A stretch of DNA of 64,000 nt from Gracilibacillus salinarum. Lineage in GTDB: Bacteria > Bacillota > Bacilli > Bacillales > Amphibacillaceae. Shown here piece after piece: positions 46,811 through 59,075 of this stretch. Each line of letters opens with the position of its first letter. The first letter of the stretch is position 1. The position numbers were made by a program, and so were the translations under genes. Under the pieces are notes generated by a model. It searched no databases and had not been told where the DNA came from. It was given only the letters and a program-made list of their open reading frames with translations. The stretch is from positions 868,001 through 932,000 of the forward strand of contig NZ_CP095071.1 of assembly GCF_022919575.1 (NCBI RefSeq), in the 5' to 3' direction.

Positions 46811-49130
46811 CGTTCTCCTCCAATAATGCATATTCTAATACGGTGTCTAAGTGATCAACTGGAATAAAGGTTAATCCTTCTCTTACGCTATCTGGAATAT
46901 CGTCGAGATCCTTTTTATTGTCTGCTGGCATGATAATGGTAGTGATTCCAGCTCGATGCGCACTTAATGTTTTCTCTTTTAAGCCACCAATCGGCAACAC
47001 TCTGCCACGCAAGGTGATTTCACCGGTCATCCCCACTTCTTTTCGGACCGGTCGACCTGTTAATGCTGAGATTAAAGCCGTTGCCATTGTAATCCCCGCC
47101 GACGGACCATCTTTCGGTGTCGCACCTTCTGGAACGTGAATATGAATGTCGAACTTCTCGTGAAAATCAGGCTCGATTTTCAGTTCCGCTGCACGTGATC
47201 GAATATAGCTGAAAGCTGCTTGTGCTGATTCCTTCATGACATCTCCTAATTTACCTGTTAAGGTTAGCTTACCTTTTCCTTTCGCAAGACTAACCTCTAT
47301 CGATAAAATATCCCCGCCAGCTGCAGTGTAAGCTAATCCTGTGGCAGCACCGATTTGATTTTCTGATTCCATTAATCCGTAACGGAATATTGGCTTACCA
47401 AGAATAGTTTCTAATTGTTTTGCTGTCACGACAACACGTTGCTTTTCAGAAGATACGATGATTTTGGCTGCTTTTCGGCAAACTGCTGCAAGTTGTCTTT
47501 CTAAGCCACGCACTCCTGCTTCCCTCGTGTACACTCTAATCAATTTGATTAATGCCTCATCACGAATTTGCAACTGCCCTTTTTTAAGTCCATTTTCTTT
47601 TAATTGTTTTGTCAACAAGTGTTGCTTTGCTATATTTAACTTTTCTAACTCGGTATAACCGGCAATGGAAATAACCTCCATACGATCCAGTAATGGGCGT
47701 GGAATGGTTGCTAAATTGTTAGCTGTAGCAACGAACATTACTTTCGATAAATCGTATGTTTCTTCAAGATAATGATCACTATACGTGTTGTTCTGTTCTG
47801 GATCTAACACTTCTAACATCGCTGATGAAGGATCACCACGAAAATCATTTGACATTTTATCAATTTCATCAAGTAAAAATACTGGGTTAATCGTTTCGGC
47901 TTTCTTCATACCTTGAATAATCCGACCAGGCATTGCGCCCACGTATGTCCGACGGTGACCACGAATTTCTGCTTCATCCCGCACACCACCGAGGGATATA
48001 CGGACAAAATGTCGGTCAATCGCTCGAGCAACCGATCGTGCCAACGATGTTTTCCCAACACCTGGAGGACCAACTAAGCAAAGGATAGGACCTTTTAAAG
48101 AATTAGTTAACTGTTGTACAGCAAGATATTCCAAAACACGCTCTTTTACTTTTTCCAACCCGTAATGATCTGCATTTAATACATTTTCTGCATGATGAAT
48201 ATTAAGATTGTCTTCGGTTTCCTCTTGCCACGGTAATGTTAGTAACCAATCAATATAATTACGGATAACAGAACTTTCAGCAGAGCTTTGTGGAACGCGT
48301 TCATAGCGATTTAGTTCTTTTTCTACTACCTCCTGGATTCGTTCCGGCAATGCTTTTTCTTCTAATTTCTCACGCAAAGCTTGCAATTCACCAGTACGAC
48401 CGTCTTTTTCGCCTAGCTCTTTTTGGATGGCTTTCATCTGTTCCCGTAAATAATATTCTTTCTGCGTCTCTTCCATTGATTTTTTGACACGTTGACCTAT
48501 TTTCCGCTCTAATTCCAAAACTTCTTGTTCATTGGAGATAATCTCTAACAATTTCCGCAATCGCTTGGCAACATCTCTTGTCTCCAATACATCTTGCTTG
48601 TCTGACATTTTTAATGCGATGTGAGAGGCTACAATATCAGCAAACCGACTAGGATCTTCGATATCCATTACTGTCGCAACTGTGTCTTTCGTAATTTTCT
48701 TCGACACTTTTGAATAATGTTCAAATTGCTCAAGTAATGCTCTTCTTAAAGCATCTTCTTCAGTAGGCTTCTGATGGCTATCCTCTAATGGATTTATTTC
48801 TACAAAAAATTGTTTTTCCGCATTTATAAATTTCTTGATTTCCGCTCGGTACAAACCTTCTACAAGCACTCGCATTGTACCATTTGGTAATTTTAACATT
48901 TGATTTACTTTCGCAACCGATCCAACTACCTGAATATCCTCTTTCTCCGGATCTTCAATCGCACTTTCTTTCTGCGCAGACAGGAAAATATGTTGATCAT
49001 TCATCATTGCTTTTTCTAAAGATTCGATTGATTTTTCTCTACCGACATCTAAATGAATGACCATACCTGGAAAGACAATTAGACCTCTCAAAGGCAAAAG
49101 TGGAATATGTAAAAAGTTTGATTCTGTCAT
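46797..49130 (-). CDS. lonA: ATP-dependent protease LonA
   Basis: 777-residue AAA+ serine protease. N-terminal substrate domain (1-about 200), coiled coil, Walker [16 protein letters not shown] (about 356), Walker [11 protein letters not shown], and the Ser-Lys catalytic dyad in [11 protein letters not shown] (Ser about 681) with Lys about 43 residues later. GGAGGTG ribosome site. It overlaps ysxC by 14 bp. The lonB gene that precedes lonA in B. subtilis is not here. Confidence 0.97.
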   Translation of the reverse strand: MTESNFLHIPLLPLRGLIVFPGMVIHLDVGREKSIESLEKAMMNDQHIFLSAQKESAIEDPEKEDIQVVGSVAKVNQMLKLPNGTMRVLVEGLYRAEIKKFINAEKQFFVEINPLEDSHQKPTEEDALRRALLEQFEHYSKVSKKITKDTVATVMDIEDPSRFADIVASHIALKMSDKQDVLETRDVAKRLRKLLEIISNEQEVLELERKIGQRVKKSMEETQKEYYLREQMKAIQKELGEKDGRTGELQALREKLEEKALPERIQEVVEKELNRYERVPQSSAESSVIRNYIDWLLTLPWQEETEDNLNIHHAENVLNADHYGLEKVKERVLEYLAVQQLTNSLKGPILCLVGPPGVGKTSLARSVARAIDRHFVRISLGGVRDEAEIRGHRRTYVGAMPGRIIQGMKKAETINPVFLLDEIDKMSNDFRGDPSSAMLEVLDPEQNNTYSDHYLEETYDLSKVMFVATANNLATIPRPLLDRMEVISIAGYTELEKLNIAKQHLLTKQLKENGLKKGQLQIRDEALIKLIRVYTREAGVRGLERQLAAVCRKAAKIIVSSEKQRVVVTAKQLETILGKPIFRYGLMESENQIGAATGLAYTAAGGDILSIEVSLAKGKGKLTLTGKLGDVMKESAQAAFSYIRSRAAELKIEPDFHEKFDIHIHVPEGATPKDGPSAGITMATALISALTGRPVRKEVGMTGEITLRGRVLPIGGLKEKTLSAHRAGITTIIMPADNKKDLDDIPDSVREGLTFIPVDHLDTVLEYALLEENDESK

Positions 49131-49344
49131 GTGGCACCTCCATCATAGCTACTCCCCTAAGTACATGGAATTCACCCGAGTCTAATGGCAGACACTTGTC
49201 TGCTTTTTATCTGCGTATGAAATAACAAATACCTAGTACATTGGTTTTACTCATCTATTGTTATCAGTTTAAAGAAGTTTCGTTTCTTTGTAAATCTAAA
49301 AGGTATTTTCCGGCTTAGTTTTATCATATTAACAGTAAACATAC

Positions 49345-49378
49345 AAAATCCCTTGTTTCGATAACAAGGGATTTTTTC
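49345..49378. terminator. Terminator after clpX
   Basis: Stem AAAATCCCTTGT/ACAAGGGATTTT with a 6-base loop, T-rich on both strands, one base past the clpX stop. The rest of the gap to lonA (49131-49344) shows only a small GCAGACA/TGTCTGC-like hairpin near 49182. Confidence 0.85.
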
Positions 49379-49379
49379 T

Positions 49380-50651
49380 TTATGCACTCTCTTTTGGAGA
49401 TTCTAGATCGAGAACCGTACCATCTTCATGGATCAATTTCGGACGGCCATTTTCTTTTGATACCGTTTCTTCTGTAATGACACATGTTTTGATGTCGTCA
49501 CGTGAAGGTAATTCAAACATAACGTCAAGCATAATACCTTCAAGAATGGAACGAAGACCACGTGCACCTGTTTTTCGTTCAATTGCTTTTTGAGCAACAG
49601 CCTCCAATGCACCTTCTTCAAATTCCAATTCTACGTTATCAATATCAAACAGTTTATTATATTGTTTCACTAACGCATTCTTAGGTTTAGTTAAGATTTC
49701 AACTAACGCTTTTTCGTCTAGTGGTTCCAAGCTTCCAATTACCGGCAAACGGCCAATGAATTCTGGAATAAGACCGAAACGTAATAGGTCTTCTGGTAAC
49801 ACCTTTGATAACAATGTCGCTTTATCCATTTCCTGGTTATCTGAGTCTGCACCAAAGCCGATTACTTTCTTACCTAAACGGCGTTTAACAATTTGCTCAA
49901 TACCATCAAAGGCACCACCACAAATAAATAATATATTTGTCGTATCAATTTGGATAAATTCTTGATGAGGATGCTTTCTTCCACCTTGTGGAGGTACACT
50001 TGCCGTTGTACCTTCTAAGATTTTAAGCAAGGCTTGCTGCACCCCTTCACCAGAAACATCACGTGTAATAGATGGATTTTCTGATTTTCGTGCTACTTTA
50101 TCAATTTCGTCAATGTAGATAATACCTTTTTCCGCTTTCTCTACATCGTAGTCAGCAGCTTGAATTAATTTCAGCAGAATATTTTCGACGTCTTCCCCAA
50201 CATAACCTGCTTCAGTTAAAGAAGTAGCATCTGCTATTGCAAAAGGCACATTAAGAATACGCGCAAGAGTTTGAGCTAGTAATGTTTTACCACTACCTGT
50301 AGGTCCAATCATCGCTATGTTACTCTTCGATAATTCTACATCGTCTTTTGCTTTTGGTGCGTTAATACGCTTATAGTGATTATACACCGCTACGGACAAA
50401 TTCTTCTTTGCTTTTTGTTGACCGATGACGTAATCATCCAAGATTTCACAAATTTCCTGTGGTTTCGGAATATCTTTGTATTCTACTTCTTCATCTGTTC
50501 CTAATTCCTCTTCCACAATTTCCGTACATAAATCAATACATTCATCACATATATAAACTCCTGGGCCAGCCACTAGCTTGCGAACTTGGTCTTGGCTTTT
50601 ACCACAGAATGAACACTTTAATTGACCTTTTTCTTCATTAAATTTATACAT
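49380..50651 (-). CDS. clpX: ClpX, ATPase subunit of the ClpXP protease
   Basis: AAA+ unfoldase. 423 residues starting [18 protein letters not shown]4 zinc finger (CSFC...CDEC, residues about 12-37), Walker [18 protein letters not shown] (about 117), pore loop GYVGEDVE, Walker [10 protein letters not shown], and IGF loop [10 protein letters not shown] for ClpP docking. ATG 50649-50651 is chosen; AAGGGGTG lies upstream. Conserved order tig-clpX-lonA. Confidence 0.98.
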   Translation of the reverse strand: MYKFNEEKGQLKCSFCGKSQDQVRKLVAGPGVYICDECIDLCTEIVEEELGTDEEVEYKDIPKPQEICEILDDYVIGQQKAKKNLSVAVYNHYKRINAPKAKDDVELSKSNIAMIGPTGSGKTLLAQTLARILNVPFAIADATSLTEAGYVGEDVENILLKLIQAADYDVEKAEKGIIYIDEIDKVARKSENPSITRDVSGEGVQQALLKILEGTTASVPPQGGRKHPHQEFIQIDTTNILFICGGAFDGIEQIVKRRLGKKVIGFGADSDNQEMDKATLLSKVLPEDLLRFGLIPEFIGRLPVIGSLEPLDEKALVEILTKPKNALVKQYNKLFDIDNVELEFEEGALEAVAQKAIERKTGARGLRSILEGIMLDVMFELPSRDDIKTCVITEETVSKENGRPKLIHEDGTVLDLESPKESA

Positions 50652-50937
50652 GACATTCACCCCTTGATCAAAAAATATTACGATAAATTCCCAAAAACGA
50701 TGAGCTGTTTACTCGTCTTTAAGCAATCATATCAGATTGTTTCAAAATAAAAAAGTAATACACTTTTTCATTGTTTACAGAAGCGTATCAGTCTTTTACC
50801 TCGATGACAAACATGTTGCATTTCTAATGATAGTTTTCTTTATGTATATGTTAGTCTTCCCAATTCTATATCCTTATATTGCATTCTGCAAAAATTTATG
50901 TATATGGGGCTTGAATTATATGTATGAATATGGATAG

Positions 50938-50969
50938 AAAACAAGGTACGGACGTACGCACCTTGTTTT
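50938..50969. terminator. Terminator after tig
   Basis: Stem AAAACAAGGT/ACCTTGTTTT with a GC-rich inner part, T-rich on both strands, 14 bp beyond the tig stop. The rest of the tig-clpX gap (50652-50937) shows no gene. Confidence 0.88.
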
Positions 50970-50983
50970 ACTAATTGATTGAT

Positions 50984-52270
50984 TTATTTTACTTTTGCAT
51001 TATCTACAAGGACATCAATAGCTTTTTTGAATTTCAAATCATCTTGAAGTGCTGCAGTGTTACCACCAAGCGCTTGTTTGATTTGATCAATTTCCATGTT
51101 GTATGCGGAAGCCATTTGTTCTAATTCCTTGTCTACATCTTCATCTGTTACTTCTACATTCTCAGCTTGTGAAATAGCTTCTAATGTTAAGTTTGTTTTA
51201 ACACGTTTACCAGCATCTTCTTGCATTTGTGCTTTCAATGCTTCTTCATCTTGACCTGAGAATTGGAAGTACATATCCAATGTCATGCCTTGCATCTGAA
51301 GTCTTTGTTCAAATTCTTGAAGCATACGGTCTAATTCAGACTGTACCATTGCTTCTGGAATTTCAACTTCAGCATTATCAGATGCTTGCTGAATTAAGCT
51401 TTCACGCTTATTCGCATCTGCTTCGTTTTCACGCTGTTCTTGCAGACGCTTTTTTGTTTTATCTTTTAGTTCGTCTAATGTTTCTACTTCTTCATCAACA
51501 TCTTTAGCAAATTCATCATCTAATTCAGGTAATTCTTTTGCTTTGATCTCGTGAACTGTCACTTTGAAGGTTGCTTCTTTACCAGCTAGATTTTCAGCAT
51601 GGTATTCTTCAGGGAATGTCACTGTTACTTCTGTTTCTTCGCCAGCTTTTTTGCCGATAAGCTGTTCTTCAAAACCAGGGATAAACTGACCAGAACCAAT
51701 TTCTAGTGAATGGTTCTCCGCTTGACCACCTTCAAAAGCTTCTCCATCAACAAAACCTTCAAAATCAATAACAGCTGTATCGCCTTCTGCGATTTCGCCT
51801 TCTTCTTTAACAACAAGCTCAGCTTGTTGTTCTTGTTGTTTTTGGATTTCAGCATCTACGTCTTCATCCGTTACTTCTGTATTTTGCTCTTCCACTTCAA
51901 GTCCTTTGTAGTCGCCAAGCTTAACTTCAGGCTTAACCGTTACTTTAGCAGTAAAGATAAGGTTTTTACCTTTTTCGATTTGTTCGACATCTACTTCAGG
52001 CTGATCTACCGGTTCGATTCCAGTTTCTTCAATGGCATTAGAATACTCACCTGGTAGAATAATATCTACTGCATCTTGGTATAATGATTCTACACCAAAA
52101 CGTTTTTCGAACATTCCTCTAGGCATTTTTCCTTTACGGAATCCTGGTACTTGTACTTGTTTAACGACCTTCTTAAAAGCTTGGTCTAAAGCACTATCGA
52201 ATTTGTCTGCATCCACTTCTACTGTTAGGACACCAACATTACCTTCTTGCTTTTCCCATTTTGCTGTCAT
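50984..52270 (-). CDS. tig: Trigger factor (ribosome-associated chaperone)
   Basis: Peptidyl-prolyl isomerase and chaperone at the ribosome exit tunnel. 428 residues: ribosome-binding N domain with the GFRKGKMP signature (about 42-49), FKBP-type PPIase domain (about 150-245; [20 protein letters not shown]), and helical C-terminal substrate domain. ATG 52268-52270 ([11 protein letters not shown]) with GGAGGGA upstream; a longer frame is rejected. Confidence 0.98.
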   Translation of the reverse strand: MTAKWEKQEGNVGVLTVEVDADKFDSALDQAFKKVVKQVQVPGFRKGKMPRGMFEKRFGVESLYQDAVDIILPGEYSNAIEETGIEPVDQPEVDVEQIEKGKNLIFTAKVTVKPEVKLGDYKGLEVEEQNTEVTDEDVDAEIQKQQEQQAELVVKEEGEIAEGDTAVIDFEGFVDGEAFEGGQAENHSLEIGSGQFIPGFEEQLIGKKAGEETEVTVTFPEEYHAENLAGKEATFKVTVHEIKAKELPELDDEFAKDVDEEVETLDELKDKTKKRLQEQRENEADANKRESLIQQASDNAEVEIPEAMVQSELDRMLQEFEQRLQMQGMTLDMYFQFSGQDEEALKAQMQEDAGKRVKTNLTLEAISQAENVEVTDEDVDKELEQMASAYNMEIDQIKQALGGNTAALQDDLKFKKAIDVLVDNAKVK

Positions 52271-52440
52271 TCTAAATTCCCTCCAACATAAAAATCTGTA
52301 TATTTGACGTTCATTCAATATACCATCCTATAATAGACCGAACGCAAATTGCAACCATCTTATTATAACATAATTGCTCTTGCTTTCAATAATAATAACG
52401 TATGTAGTGAAATTTTCGCAATAGATATGATAGGAGACTA

Positions 52441-53424
52441 TCAAACATCAAGCAGACTGCCATACAATGTCTCTGATGTTTCAATCATATTCACATAGTG
52501 TTTTTTGAGATTAGAGGCTGTTCGTTCATCCTCCGGCTCTACTAACTGAAAGCTTCGATTTACATAAAAGCATAATGCATCCGCAAGTAATTCGTAGTTT
52601 TCTTCGTGAGGTAAAAAAGGTGTATATACATACATAAATCTTTCTAGAATGAATTGTATCATCTGATATTCCGTAGGATTTTGATGTTGGAGATTATCTA
52701 AGTAATGCAATACTCCTGTCGTAAAGCTAACTGGCAATACTGCATCTGCCTCTTCCACATTCCATTTATCTGTTATTTGAAATTTTTCAATATGTATAGG
52801 GTCTTCCAATTTGACATGTTCGAAATATTCCAGCAAGGCTGTTTTCACTACCGGATGAATGGTTGGCTCTGACAGCATATCCCGAAGTAATGATTTATCA
52901 CGATATACACCCAATTTTAACAATCGCTTGACTAAATACCACTGCTGTCGGTCATTCCGTTCAAAGACAGCTACATTTAATCGCTCCAACACATCTGCAT
53001 ACGAATTCTGATCTTCATGCTGTTGTAACTCTTTGCTTAACTGATACATATGTTGCAGCTGGTTAACAATATGTGACGGTATATCTGTATGTAATAAAGC
53101 ATCTTCTACTATGTGCATGACCTCACTGTATTTGCTCGACTGAAATAACAGCGTAGCATAAATATGTACATAGGAAGCATAAAAACTATCTTTCTTCGCG
53201 ATCAATTCCTCACATAATTCTTCTGCATCTGCTTGCATATTCAGTTCCATCATACATATCAATTTTCCGGTCATTACTTCATGTGTTTGAACACCGTTGT
53301 CCGTCAGTTGATCAAAATATTCGAAGGCTTGATTAAATTGATTCTCTTGCATGGCAGTTTTAGCTTTTTCCTCAAGGTTATCTTTCCATTTTGGAAAAAT
53401 TATGACCTTTTCCCGTTCTTCCAT
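52441..53424 (-). CDS. ysoA: TPR-repeat protein YsoA-like
   Basis: 327-residue helical protein with TPR-like pairs in the first 150 residues (EKAKTAMQENQFNQAFEYFDQL and following). It occupies the position of B. subtilis ysoA, directly upstream of tig. No enzymatic motif. Function unknown; the identification rests on synteny and fold. Confidence 0.82.
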   Translation of the reverse strand: MEEREKVIIFPKWKDNLEEKAKTAMQENQFNQAFEYFDQLTDNGVQTHEVMTGKLICMMELNMQADAEELCEELIAKKDSFYASYVHIYATLLFQSSKYSEVMHIVEDALLHTDIPSHIVNQLQHMYQLSKELQQHEDQNSYADVLERLNVAVFERNDRQQWYLVKRLLKLGVYRDKSLLRDMLSEPTIHPVVKTALLEYFEHVKLEDPIHIEKFQITDKWNVEEADAVLPVSFTTGVLHYLDNLQHQNPTEYQMIQFILERFMYVYTPFLPHEENYELLADALCFYVNRSFQLVEPEDERTASNLKKHYVNMIETSETLYGSLLDV

Positions 53425-53575
53425 CTTCTCACCTGCCTTCTATATATGTAGTAAGTACTATTATAAATTTATTAATGGAAAGAAACAAGTAGGAGGAATA
53501 AAAGGAATTCTTCCATCCCTTTCCATTCACGTCATTAAAACCATGTCTAAAGACTCCTCTTATTCAATATTTTTG

Positions 53576-53622
53576 AAAAACTCGGCATTCGTCTTCTCTA
53601 TCAGCGAGTGCCGAAATTTTTC
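53576..53622 (-). terminator. Hairpin terminator downstream of amyX
   Basis: Stem CTCGGCATTCG/CGAGTGCCGA with one G-T pair and a 12-base loop, followed by TTTTTC on the minus strand and ATTTTTC on the plus strand. It is 145 bp past the amyX stop. Nothing else is evident in 53425-53766. Confidence 0.65.
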
Positions 53623-53766
53623 TTCAACTATCTTCCTCACCGCCAACAACTCATTCTTTCTTAATATGTGAGAATGAATGGTCTATCTATTTTTCTGCAA
53701 ACTTTACTTTCCTATTCCCATAAACCACACCACGTAACCTCTTATTCAATTATTACACAGTTCCTG

Positions 53767-55875
53767 TTACCATCTGTTCTTTTTCCATACCGCGAGTTCA
53801 TACCCTGCAAGTTCAATCTCTGTTTGGTCTGTAAAGTATACAGGCGCGGAAGCTGTTGAATAATTGCTTACGATTTTTTCCCATCTGCCAAGCGCGGCTA
53901 AATTTGTCTTTTTCACTTCATTTGTTGGATTGATGAAAATAGTAAAATCTTCGTTTGGTCCAATTAACATGTATGCAAAGACAGGAAGCGGCGCTGGAAT
54001 TATATGCAGAAAGGCTTTCGTTTTGTCCTCATTCCCGAGTCGGAAATGAGGGTATTGGTTGCGTAAAGCAATTAACTGCTGAACCCAAACCACATTTTCA
54101 TCCTCTTTGACTCGTTGAAGCCAATCCAATTGATTGATTTCATCACCTGCATTGTAACTGTTCTCATTCCCATTTTTTGATCTGTAAAATTCCTGGCCAG
54201 CATGAAGGAATGGGACACCTTGGCTCAGCAGCACCATACCTGTAGCTAGCTGATGCATCCTCTTCTGTTTTTCTTCTGATACATCGGGATTCGAACGCGC
54301 AAAAAAATCAGCTAATGTTAAATTGTCGTGGCATTCTACATAATTGACAGATTGCAGCGGGGTTGAAAAGAGCGTATTTCCGAACCGACTATCTGCACTG
54401 CCCGCAATTAATGCGGCAATTCTGTCATGAAACTGACCATTACCATTAACAAATCCTTTCTGATTCTGATCAAACAAATTTCCCTTGAGCACATCTCTGT
54501 ACTGATCATTAAAGAAGCTGATGTTTGGAAGGACTGAAGCTTGAGAGAGGCTTGCTTTCTTATGCTTATCACTTGTTATTGCCGTTTCCATTTCCCATCC
54601 CTCGCCCAGTAGTAGAATGGGGCGATCGCATGCTTGGCATCGTTCACTTATAGCTGTCATCGTCTCAACATCAATCAGTCCCATCAGATCAAACCGAAAA
54701 CCATCCACCCGGAATTCCTCTAACCAATAGTCAATTGTTTCGAGAAGTAATTTTCGTACCATCACTCGTTCAGTTGCCAAGTCATTACCTGTACCGCTCC
54801 CATTACTTATCGTGCCATCCTGATAAAAGCGAAAGTAATAGCCTGGCACTAGAGCCTCGAGGACTGAATGTTCATAGGCAAACACATGATTAAAAACAAC
54901 ATCCAGTATGACACCGATACCTTGCTCATGAAAAGCCGCAACCATTCTTTTACATTCAATGATCCGGGTCATTGGTTCATCAGGATTTGTCGCATAGCTA
55001 CCTTCAGGCACCATATAATAAAGTGGATCATAGCCCCAGTTATATTGACAGGATGGGTTTCGTTCATCCACCCGTGCATAGTCCTGGATCGGCAACAGCT
55101 GCACATGGGTAATTCCTAATTCCTTCATATAATATAACGCAGTTGCATAATCCTCCTCTGTTGTCGTATTTTTTTCAGTCAGGCCTAAATACTTACCTCG
55201 ATGTTGTACACCGCTCGTTGCTGCGACAGTGGCATCACGTACATGCAGTTCATAAATAACTGCGTCCTGTTTTTCAACAGAAGGAGAGGATAATTGCCGA
55301 AATGCTGTTGGATCTGTTTTTGACAAATCCATCACAACACTACATTCACTATTAGCCTTCATGCCTTTCGCATAGGGATCATTTACAAGTTGTTCCTTTC
55401 GATTAATCGTTACCGCGTATTGAAAAGGACTCCCCGCTAAATCGCCATTCATCTCTAATTGCCAGACACCATTCGTTTTTCTAATCATTGGATAACGCTT
55501 GTTATTCATACATACTTCCACCTTGGTAGCTGTAGGTGACCAGACCTTAAAAGTCGTTTTTTCAGTCGTATAGTTCGCACCTAATTCTTCTGCTTCGGCC
55601 GTATAATGTCTTTCAAACCAATCAGTCCATACTATATGCCGTGGATCGATCGGTATGTAATTGTCTCCAACAATCAGGTGCATCTCCTCTCCTAAAACCA
55701 CCGTTTCTTCCAGATGAAGATACAAGGTATGTTCATCTGCACGTTCGATAGATAGAACCTGAAAGGATTGGGATGAAGCAATAACTTTCACATTTTCTCT
55801 TGAAACAAAAGCTGTATCAGGATGTTCCAACACGACAACATCCGGCTCATCAATATATGCCTGAAAACAGTCCAT
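53767..55875 (-). CDS. amyX: Type I pullulanase (AmyX)
   Basis: GH13 debranching enzyme cutting alpha-1,6 linkages of glycogen-type polymers. 702 residues with a CBM48-like domain (about 90-180) and a catalytic barrel bearing the pullulanase-I signature YNWGYDP (about 288). Nucleophile Asp in GFRFDLMGL (about 405), acid Glu in ILLLGEGWEM, third acid in VECHDN. No signal peptide, so cytoplasmic. ATG 55873-55875 has GAGGGAG upstream. Divergent from glgB with a 132-bp shared promoter region; likely trims stored glycogen. Confidence 0.95.
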   Translation of the reverse strand: MDCFQAYIDEPDVVVLEHPDTAFVSRENVKVIASSQSFQVLSIERADEHTLYLHLEETVVLGEEMHLIVGDNYIPIDPRHIVWTDWFERHYTAEAEELGANYTTEKTTFKVWSPTATKVEVCMNNKRYPMIRKTNGVWQLEMNGDLAGSPFQYAVTINRKEQLVNDPYAKGMKANSECSVVMDLSKTDPTAFRQLSSPSVEKQDAVIYELHVRDATVAATSGVQHRGKYLGLTEKNTTTEEDYATALYYMKELGITHVQLLPIQDYARVDERNPSCQYNWGYDPLYYMVPEGSYATNPDEPMTRIIECKRMVAAFHEQGIGVILDVVFNHVFAYEHSVLEALVPGYYFRFYQDGTISNGSGTGNDLATERVMVRKLLLETIDYWLEEFRVDGFRFDLMGLIDVETMTAISERCQACDRPILLLGEGWEMETAITSDKHKKASLSQASVLPNISFFNDQYRDVLKGNLFDQNQKGFVNGNGQFHDRIAALIAGSADSRFGNTLFSTPLQSVNYVECHDNLTLADFFARSNPDVSEEKQKRMHQLATGMVLLSQGVPFLHAGQEFYRSKNGNENSYNAGDEINQLDWLQRVKEDENVVWVQQLIALRNQYPHFRLGNEDKTKAFLHIIPAPLPVFAYMLIGPNEDFTIFINPTNEVKKTNLAALGRWEKIVSNYSTASAPVYFTDQTEIELAGYELAVWKKNRW

Positions 55876-56007
55876 AACCTTCTCCCTCTCATAAAATTGC
55901 ACCCAATAATTATCTTTGCATAATTGGTGTACAAGTAATATTGCGTTACTTCAAGTCATAGAATAATAACAGTTTAACATTCCACAGGTGTAAGGAAAGG
56001 AGTATCT

Positions 56008-57921
56008 ATGAAACAAGCAATTACAGAAACGGATATCTATTTATTCCACCAAGGCACTCACTACCAAAGCTATCAATTCCTTGGCTGTCATCTTATGCAG
56101 GAGGACAATCAAGCAGGGCTGCGCTTCACAGTTTGGGCACCTCACGCTGTGCAAGTAAATGTTGCCGGCGATTTCAATCATTGGACCGGTTCTGGTTATT
56201 CACTTGAGAAGATCAGCACAAACGGTTTGTGGTCGGGATTTTTCACTGATATTCCCAACAATATTTCTTATAAATATATGATTACACCACAACATGGAAC
56301 ACCCTTTTTAAAAGCAGATCCTTATGCCGTTCAATCAGAGCTGCGACCACGTACTGCTTCTGTTATCCCTTCATTTGATATATATACGTGGAATGATCAA
56401 AAATGGGAATCTAATAAACAAGTTAACACTCCTTATCCAGCCGCGATGCTTATATATGAATTACACCTGGGCACCTGGAAGACAAAAGAAGACGGCAGTT
56501 ATTATCATTATAATGAATTAGCCAGTGTTTTAATTCCTTATATAAAAAAGTTAGGTTATACCCATATTGAATTGTTACCTGTAGCAGAACATCCATTCGA
56601 TTTATCATGGGGTTATCAAATCACTGGATATTACGCACCCACCAGCCGATATGGCACGGCAGATCAGTTCAAGTACTTCATTGACCAGTGTCACCAACAC
56701 GATATTGGTATAATTCTCGACTGGGTTCCAGGACACTTCTGCAAGGATGAGCATGGATTACGACTTTTCGATGGCGAACCCCTGTATGAATATCGTGATG
56801 CCAGTAAAGCAGAGAAACGTTCTTGGGGAACATTAACCTTTGACTTTGGTCGACCGGAGGTTCAAAGCTTTTTAATTTCTAATGCCATTTACTGGTTGAA
56901 GGAATTTCACATCGATGGTTTGCGCATAGATGCTGTTGCAAGTATGTTCTACCTTAATTTTGATCGAGGAGACGATGAGGAGCAAATATTAAATAGCTTT
57001 GGTGGAGATCAGAACTTAGAAGCGGTCGCGTTTATCAAAAAATTAAACGAAATCGTATTTACTTACTATCCGCATGCACTCATGATGGCAGAAGACAGTT
57101 CTGATTTACCTATGATCAGCTGGCCAACATCGAACGGTGGCTACGGATTTAATTTCAAATGGAATATGGGCTGGATGAATGATGTATTAACCTATATGGA
57201 GTACGATCCTGTTTACCGGAAATGGCATCATCATTTACTAACCTTCTCTATGATGTATGCATATAGTGAGAATTTCGTTCTTCCTTTGTCTCATGATGAA
57301 GTCGTTCATGGAAAAAAATCACTGTTAAACAAAATGCCAGGTGATCAATGGCAGCAATTCGCTAATTTACGCTTACTTCTCGGCTATATGATGGTACATC
57401 CAGGAAAAAAACTAATGTTCATGGGTGGTGAATTCGGTCAATATATTGAATGGCGTGATCAGGAGGAATTAGATTGGCTTCTCTTAGAATACCCATTACA
57501 CCACGCCCATCAACATTACGTACAAAAACTGAATCATTTCTATTTGGCTCAGCCGGCATTGTATCAACTGGACTTCGATCCGGCTGGTTTTCAATGGATT
57601 GATGCAGATAACAACGAACAAAGCATTCTACTATTCATCAGGAAAGCAAAGGAGAGCGAACACAACTTAATCATCCTATGTAATTTTACACCTAATGTTT
57701 ATTACGACTATCGCATAGGCGTTCCATTCCCTGGTACGTATGTAGAGATTTTTAACTCAGATGCAGCACCCTTTGGTGGATCTGATCAACTGAACTCTGC
57801 AAAGTATTTCAGTCTTCCAGAACAATGGCACGGCCATGCACAGCACATCCAAGTAAAGGTTCCACCTTTAGCTATCGCGATTTTCACCAGAGAACAACAT
57901 AAAAAGGAGGATAAGGAATGA
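56008..57921 (+). CDS. glgB: 1,4-alpha-glucan branching enzyme
   Basis: Introduces alpha-1,6 branches into glycogen. 637 residues: N-terminal CBM48 (about 30-115, [20 protein letters not shown]), GH13 barrel with [10 protein letters not shown] (nucleophile Asp about 308), MMAEDSS (acid Glu about 361) and [12 protein letters not shown] (about 426), then a C-terminal all-beta domain. GGAAAGGAG ribosome site. It overlaps glgC by 4 bp. Confidence 0.97.
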   Translation: MKQAITETDIYLFHQGTHYQSYQFLGCHLMQEDNQAGLRFTVWAPHAVQVNVAGDFNHWTGSGYSLEKISTNGLWSGFFTDIPNNISYKYMITPQHGTPFLKADPYAVQSELRPRTASVIPSFDIYTWNDQKWESNKQVNTPYPAAMLIYELHLGTWKTKEDGSYYHYNELASVLIPYIKKLGYTHIELLPVAEHPFDLSWGYQITGYYAPTSRYGTADQFKYFIDQCHQHDIGIILDWVPGHFCKDEHGLRLFDGEPLYEYRDASKAEKRSWGTLTFDFGRPEVQSFLISNAIYWLKEFHIDGLRIDAVASMFYLNFDRGDDEEQILNSFGGDQNLEAVAFIKKLNEIVFTYYPHALMMAEDSSDLPMISWPTSNGGYGFNFKWNMGWMNDVLTYMEYDPVYRKWHHHLLTFSMMYAYSENFVLPLSHDEVVHGKKSLLNKMPGDQWQQFANLRLLLGYMMVHPGKKLMFMGGEFGQYIEWRDQEELDWLLLEYPLHHAHQHYVQKLNHFYLAQPALYQLDFDPAGFQWIDADNNEQSILLFIRKAKESEHNLIILCNFTPNVYYDYRIGVPFPGTYVEIFNSDAAPFGGSDQLNSAKYFSLPEQWHGHAQHIQVKVPPLAIAIFTREQHKKEDKE

Positions 57922-59075
57922 AAAAAGAATGTGTGACCATGCTTTTGGCCGGTGGTGTTGGAAAGCGTCTCGGTTTATTAACGAAAAACCTTGCCAAACC
58001 GGCAGTCCCTTTCGGTGGAAGGTATCGAATTATTGATTTCACACTTAGCAACTGCTTGAACTCTCGTATGTATACCGTAGGCGTTCTTACCCAATATTCT
58101 CCATTTGTACTGCATAAACATATCGGTGTCGGAAAACCATGGGATCTTGATCGATTAGAAGATGGCCTCGCGATCCTTTCCCCCTACACAGAGAATGATG
58201 GCGGCAACTGGTATCTCGGAACAGCAGATGCCATTACTAAAAATATGAAATTCATCGAGCGTTATCAGCCGGAATATTTAGTTGTATTATCCGGAGACCA
58301 CATATACCATATGGACTATGATAAACTGCTGCAATATCACAAAGATCAAAAAGCGGATGTAACGATTGCTGCACTTGAAATCCCTTTAAATGAAGCCTCC
58401 CGTTTCGGCATCGTCAACACCGACGAAAACTTAAAAATCTATCAATTTGAAGAAAAGCCAAAAGAACCTAAAAACAACCTAGCTTCTATGGGCATTTATA
58501 TATTTAATTGGACATTATTAAAAGAATATTTGGAAGCTGACATGGTCAATCCCGCCTCACAGCATGATTTCGGACATGATATTATACCGACAATGCTTGC
58601 TAATCAATGTTCGATGTACGCATACCGCTTTACAGGCTACTGGAAAGATGTTGGTACCATTCAAAGCTATTGGGAAGCACATATGGATCTATTAGAAGAT
58701 GATATACCGTTCTCATTGAACAACGATGATTGGCGCATTTATTCGCACGATTCTAATTTCGCACCACAATTAATTGAAGAAGGGGCCTCTATCAAGCAAT
58801 CCTTAATCAATAATGGCTGTATGATTGCAGGGGATGTGCAACAGTCCGTCCTGTTTGAAAATGTAAGGATCGGTACAGACACAACTGTTGATCAATCTAT
58901 TTTATTACCTGGTGGAAGAATAGGCGACAACGTCACATTAAAGCGTGTCATCGTGCAGGAAAATGTTATTATCCCAGATCATACCACGATCATATCCTTA
59001 CCTGACGAAGAACCAATCGTTATCTCGAATGAAAACATAGACGTTATTTCCGTAAATCGGGGGGTTGCGCCATGA
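57918..59075 (+). CDS. glgC: Glucose-1-phosphate adenylyltransferase, catalytic subunit
   Basis: Makes ADP-glucose. 385 residues with nucleotide-binding [35 protein letters not shown], the [13 protein letters not shown] catalytic segment, and a left-handed beta-helix C terminus. Overlaps glgB and glgD by 4 bp each. Works as a heteromer with GlgD in Bacillus. Confidence 0.97.
   Translation: MKKECVTMLLAGGVGKRLGLLTKNLAKPAVPFGGRYRIIDFTLSNCLNSRMYTVGVLTQYSPFVLHKHIGVGKPWDLDRLEDGLAILSPYTENDGGNWYLGTADAITKNMKFIERYQPEYLVVLSGDHIYHMDYDKLLQYHKDQKADVTIAALEIPLNEASRFGIVNTDENLKIYQFEEKPKEPKNNLASMGIYIFNWTLLKEYLEADMVNPASQHDFGHDIIPTMLANQCSMYAYRFTGYWKDVGTIQSYWEAHMDLLEDDIPFSLNNDDWRIYSHDSNFAPQLIEEGASIKQSLINNGCMIAGDVQQSVLFENVRIGTDTTVDQSILLPGGRIGDNVTLKRVIVQENVIIPDHTTIISLPDEEPIVISNENIDVISVNRGVAP

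Noticed and set aside
50737..50937. Plus-strand frame of 66 codons, hydrophobic
   Set aside because: AT-rich intergenic DNA with no ribosome site; hydrophobicity follows from T-rich codons.
52428..52443. Small hairpin gatag/ctatc after ysoA
   Set aside because: Five-base stem with no T run; not a convincing terminator.
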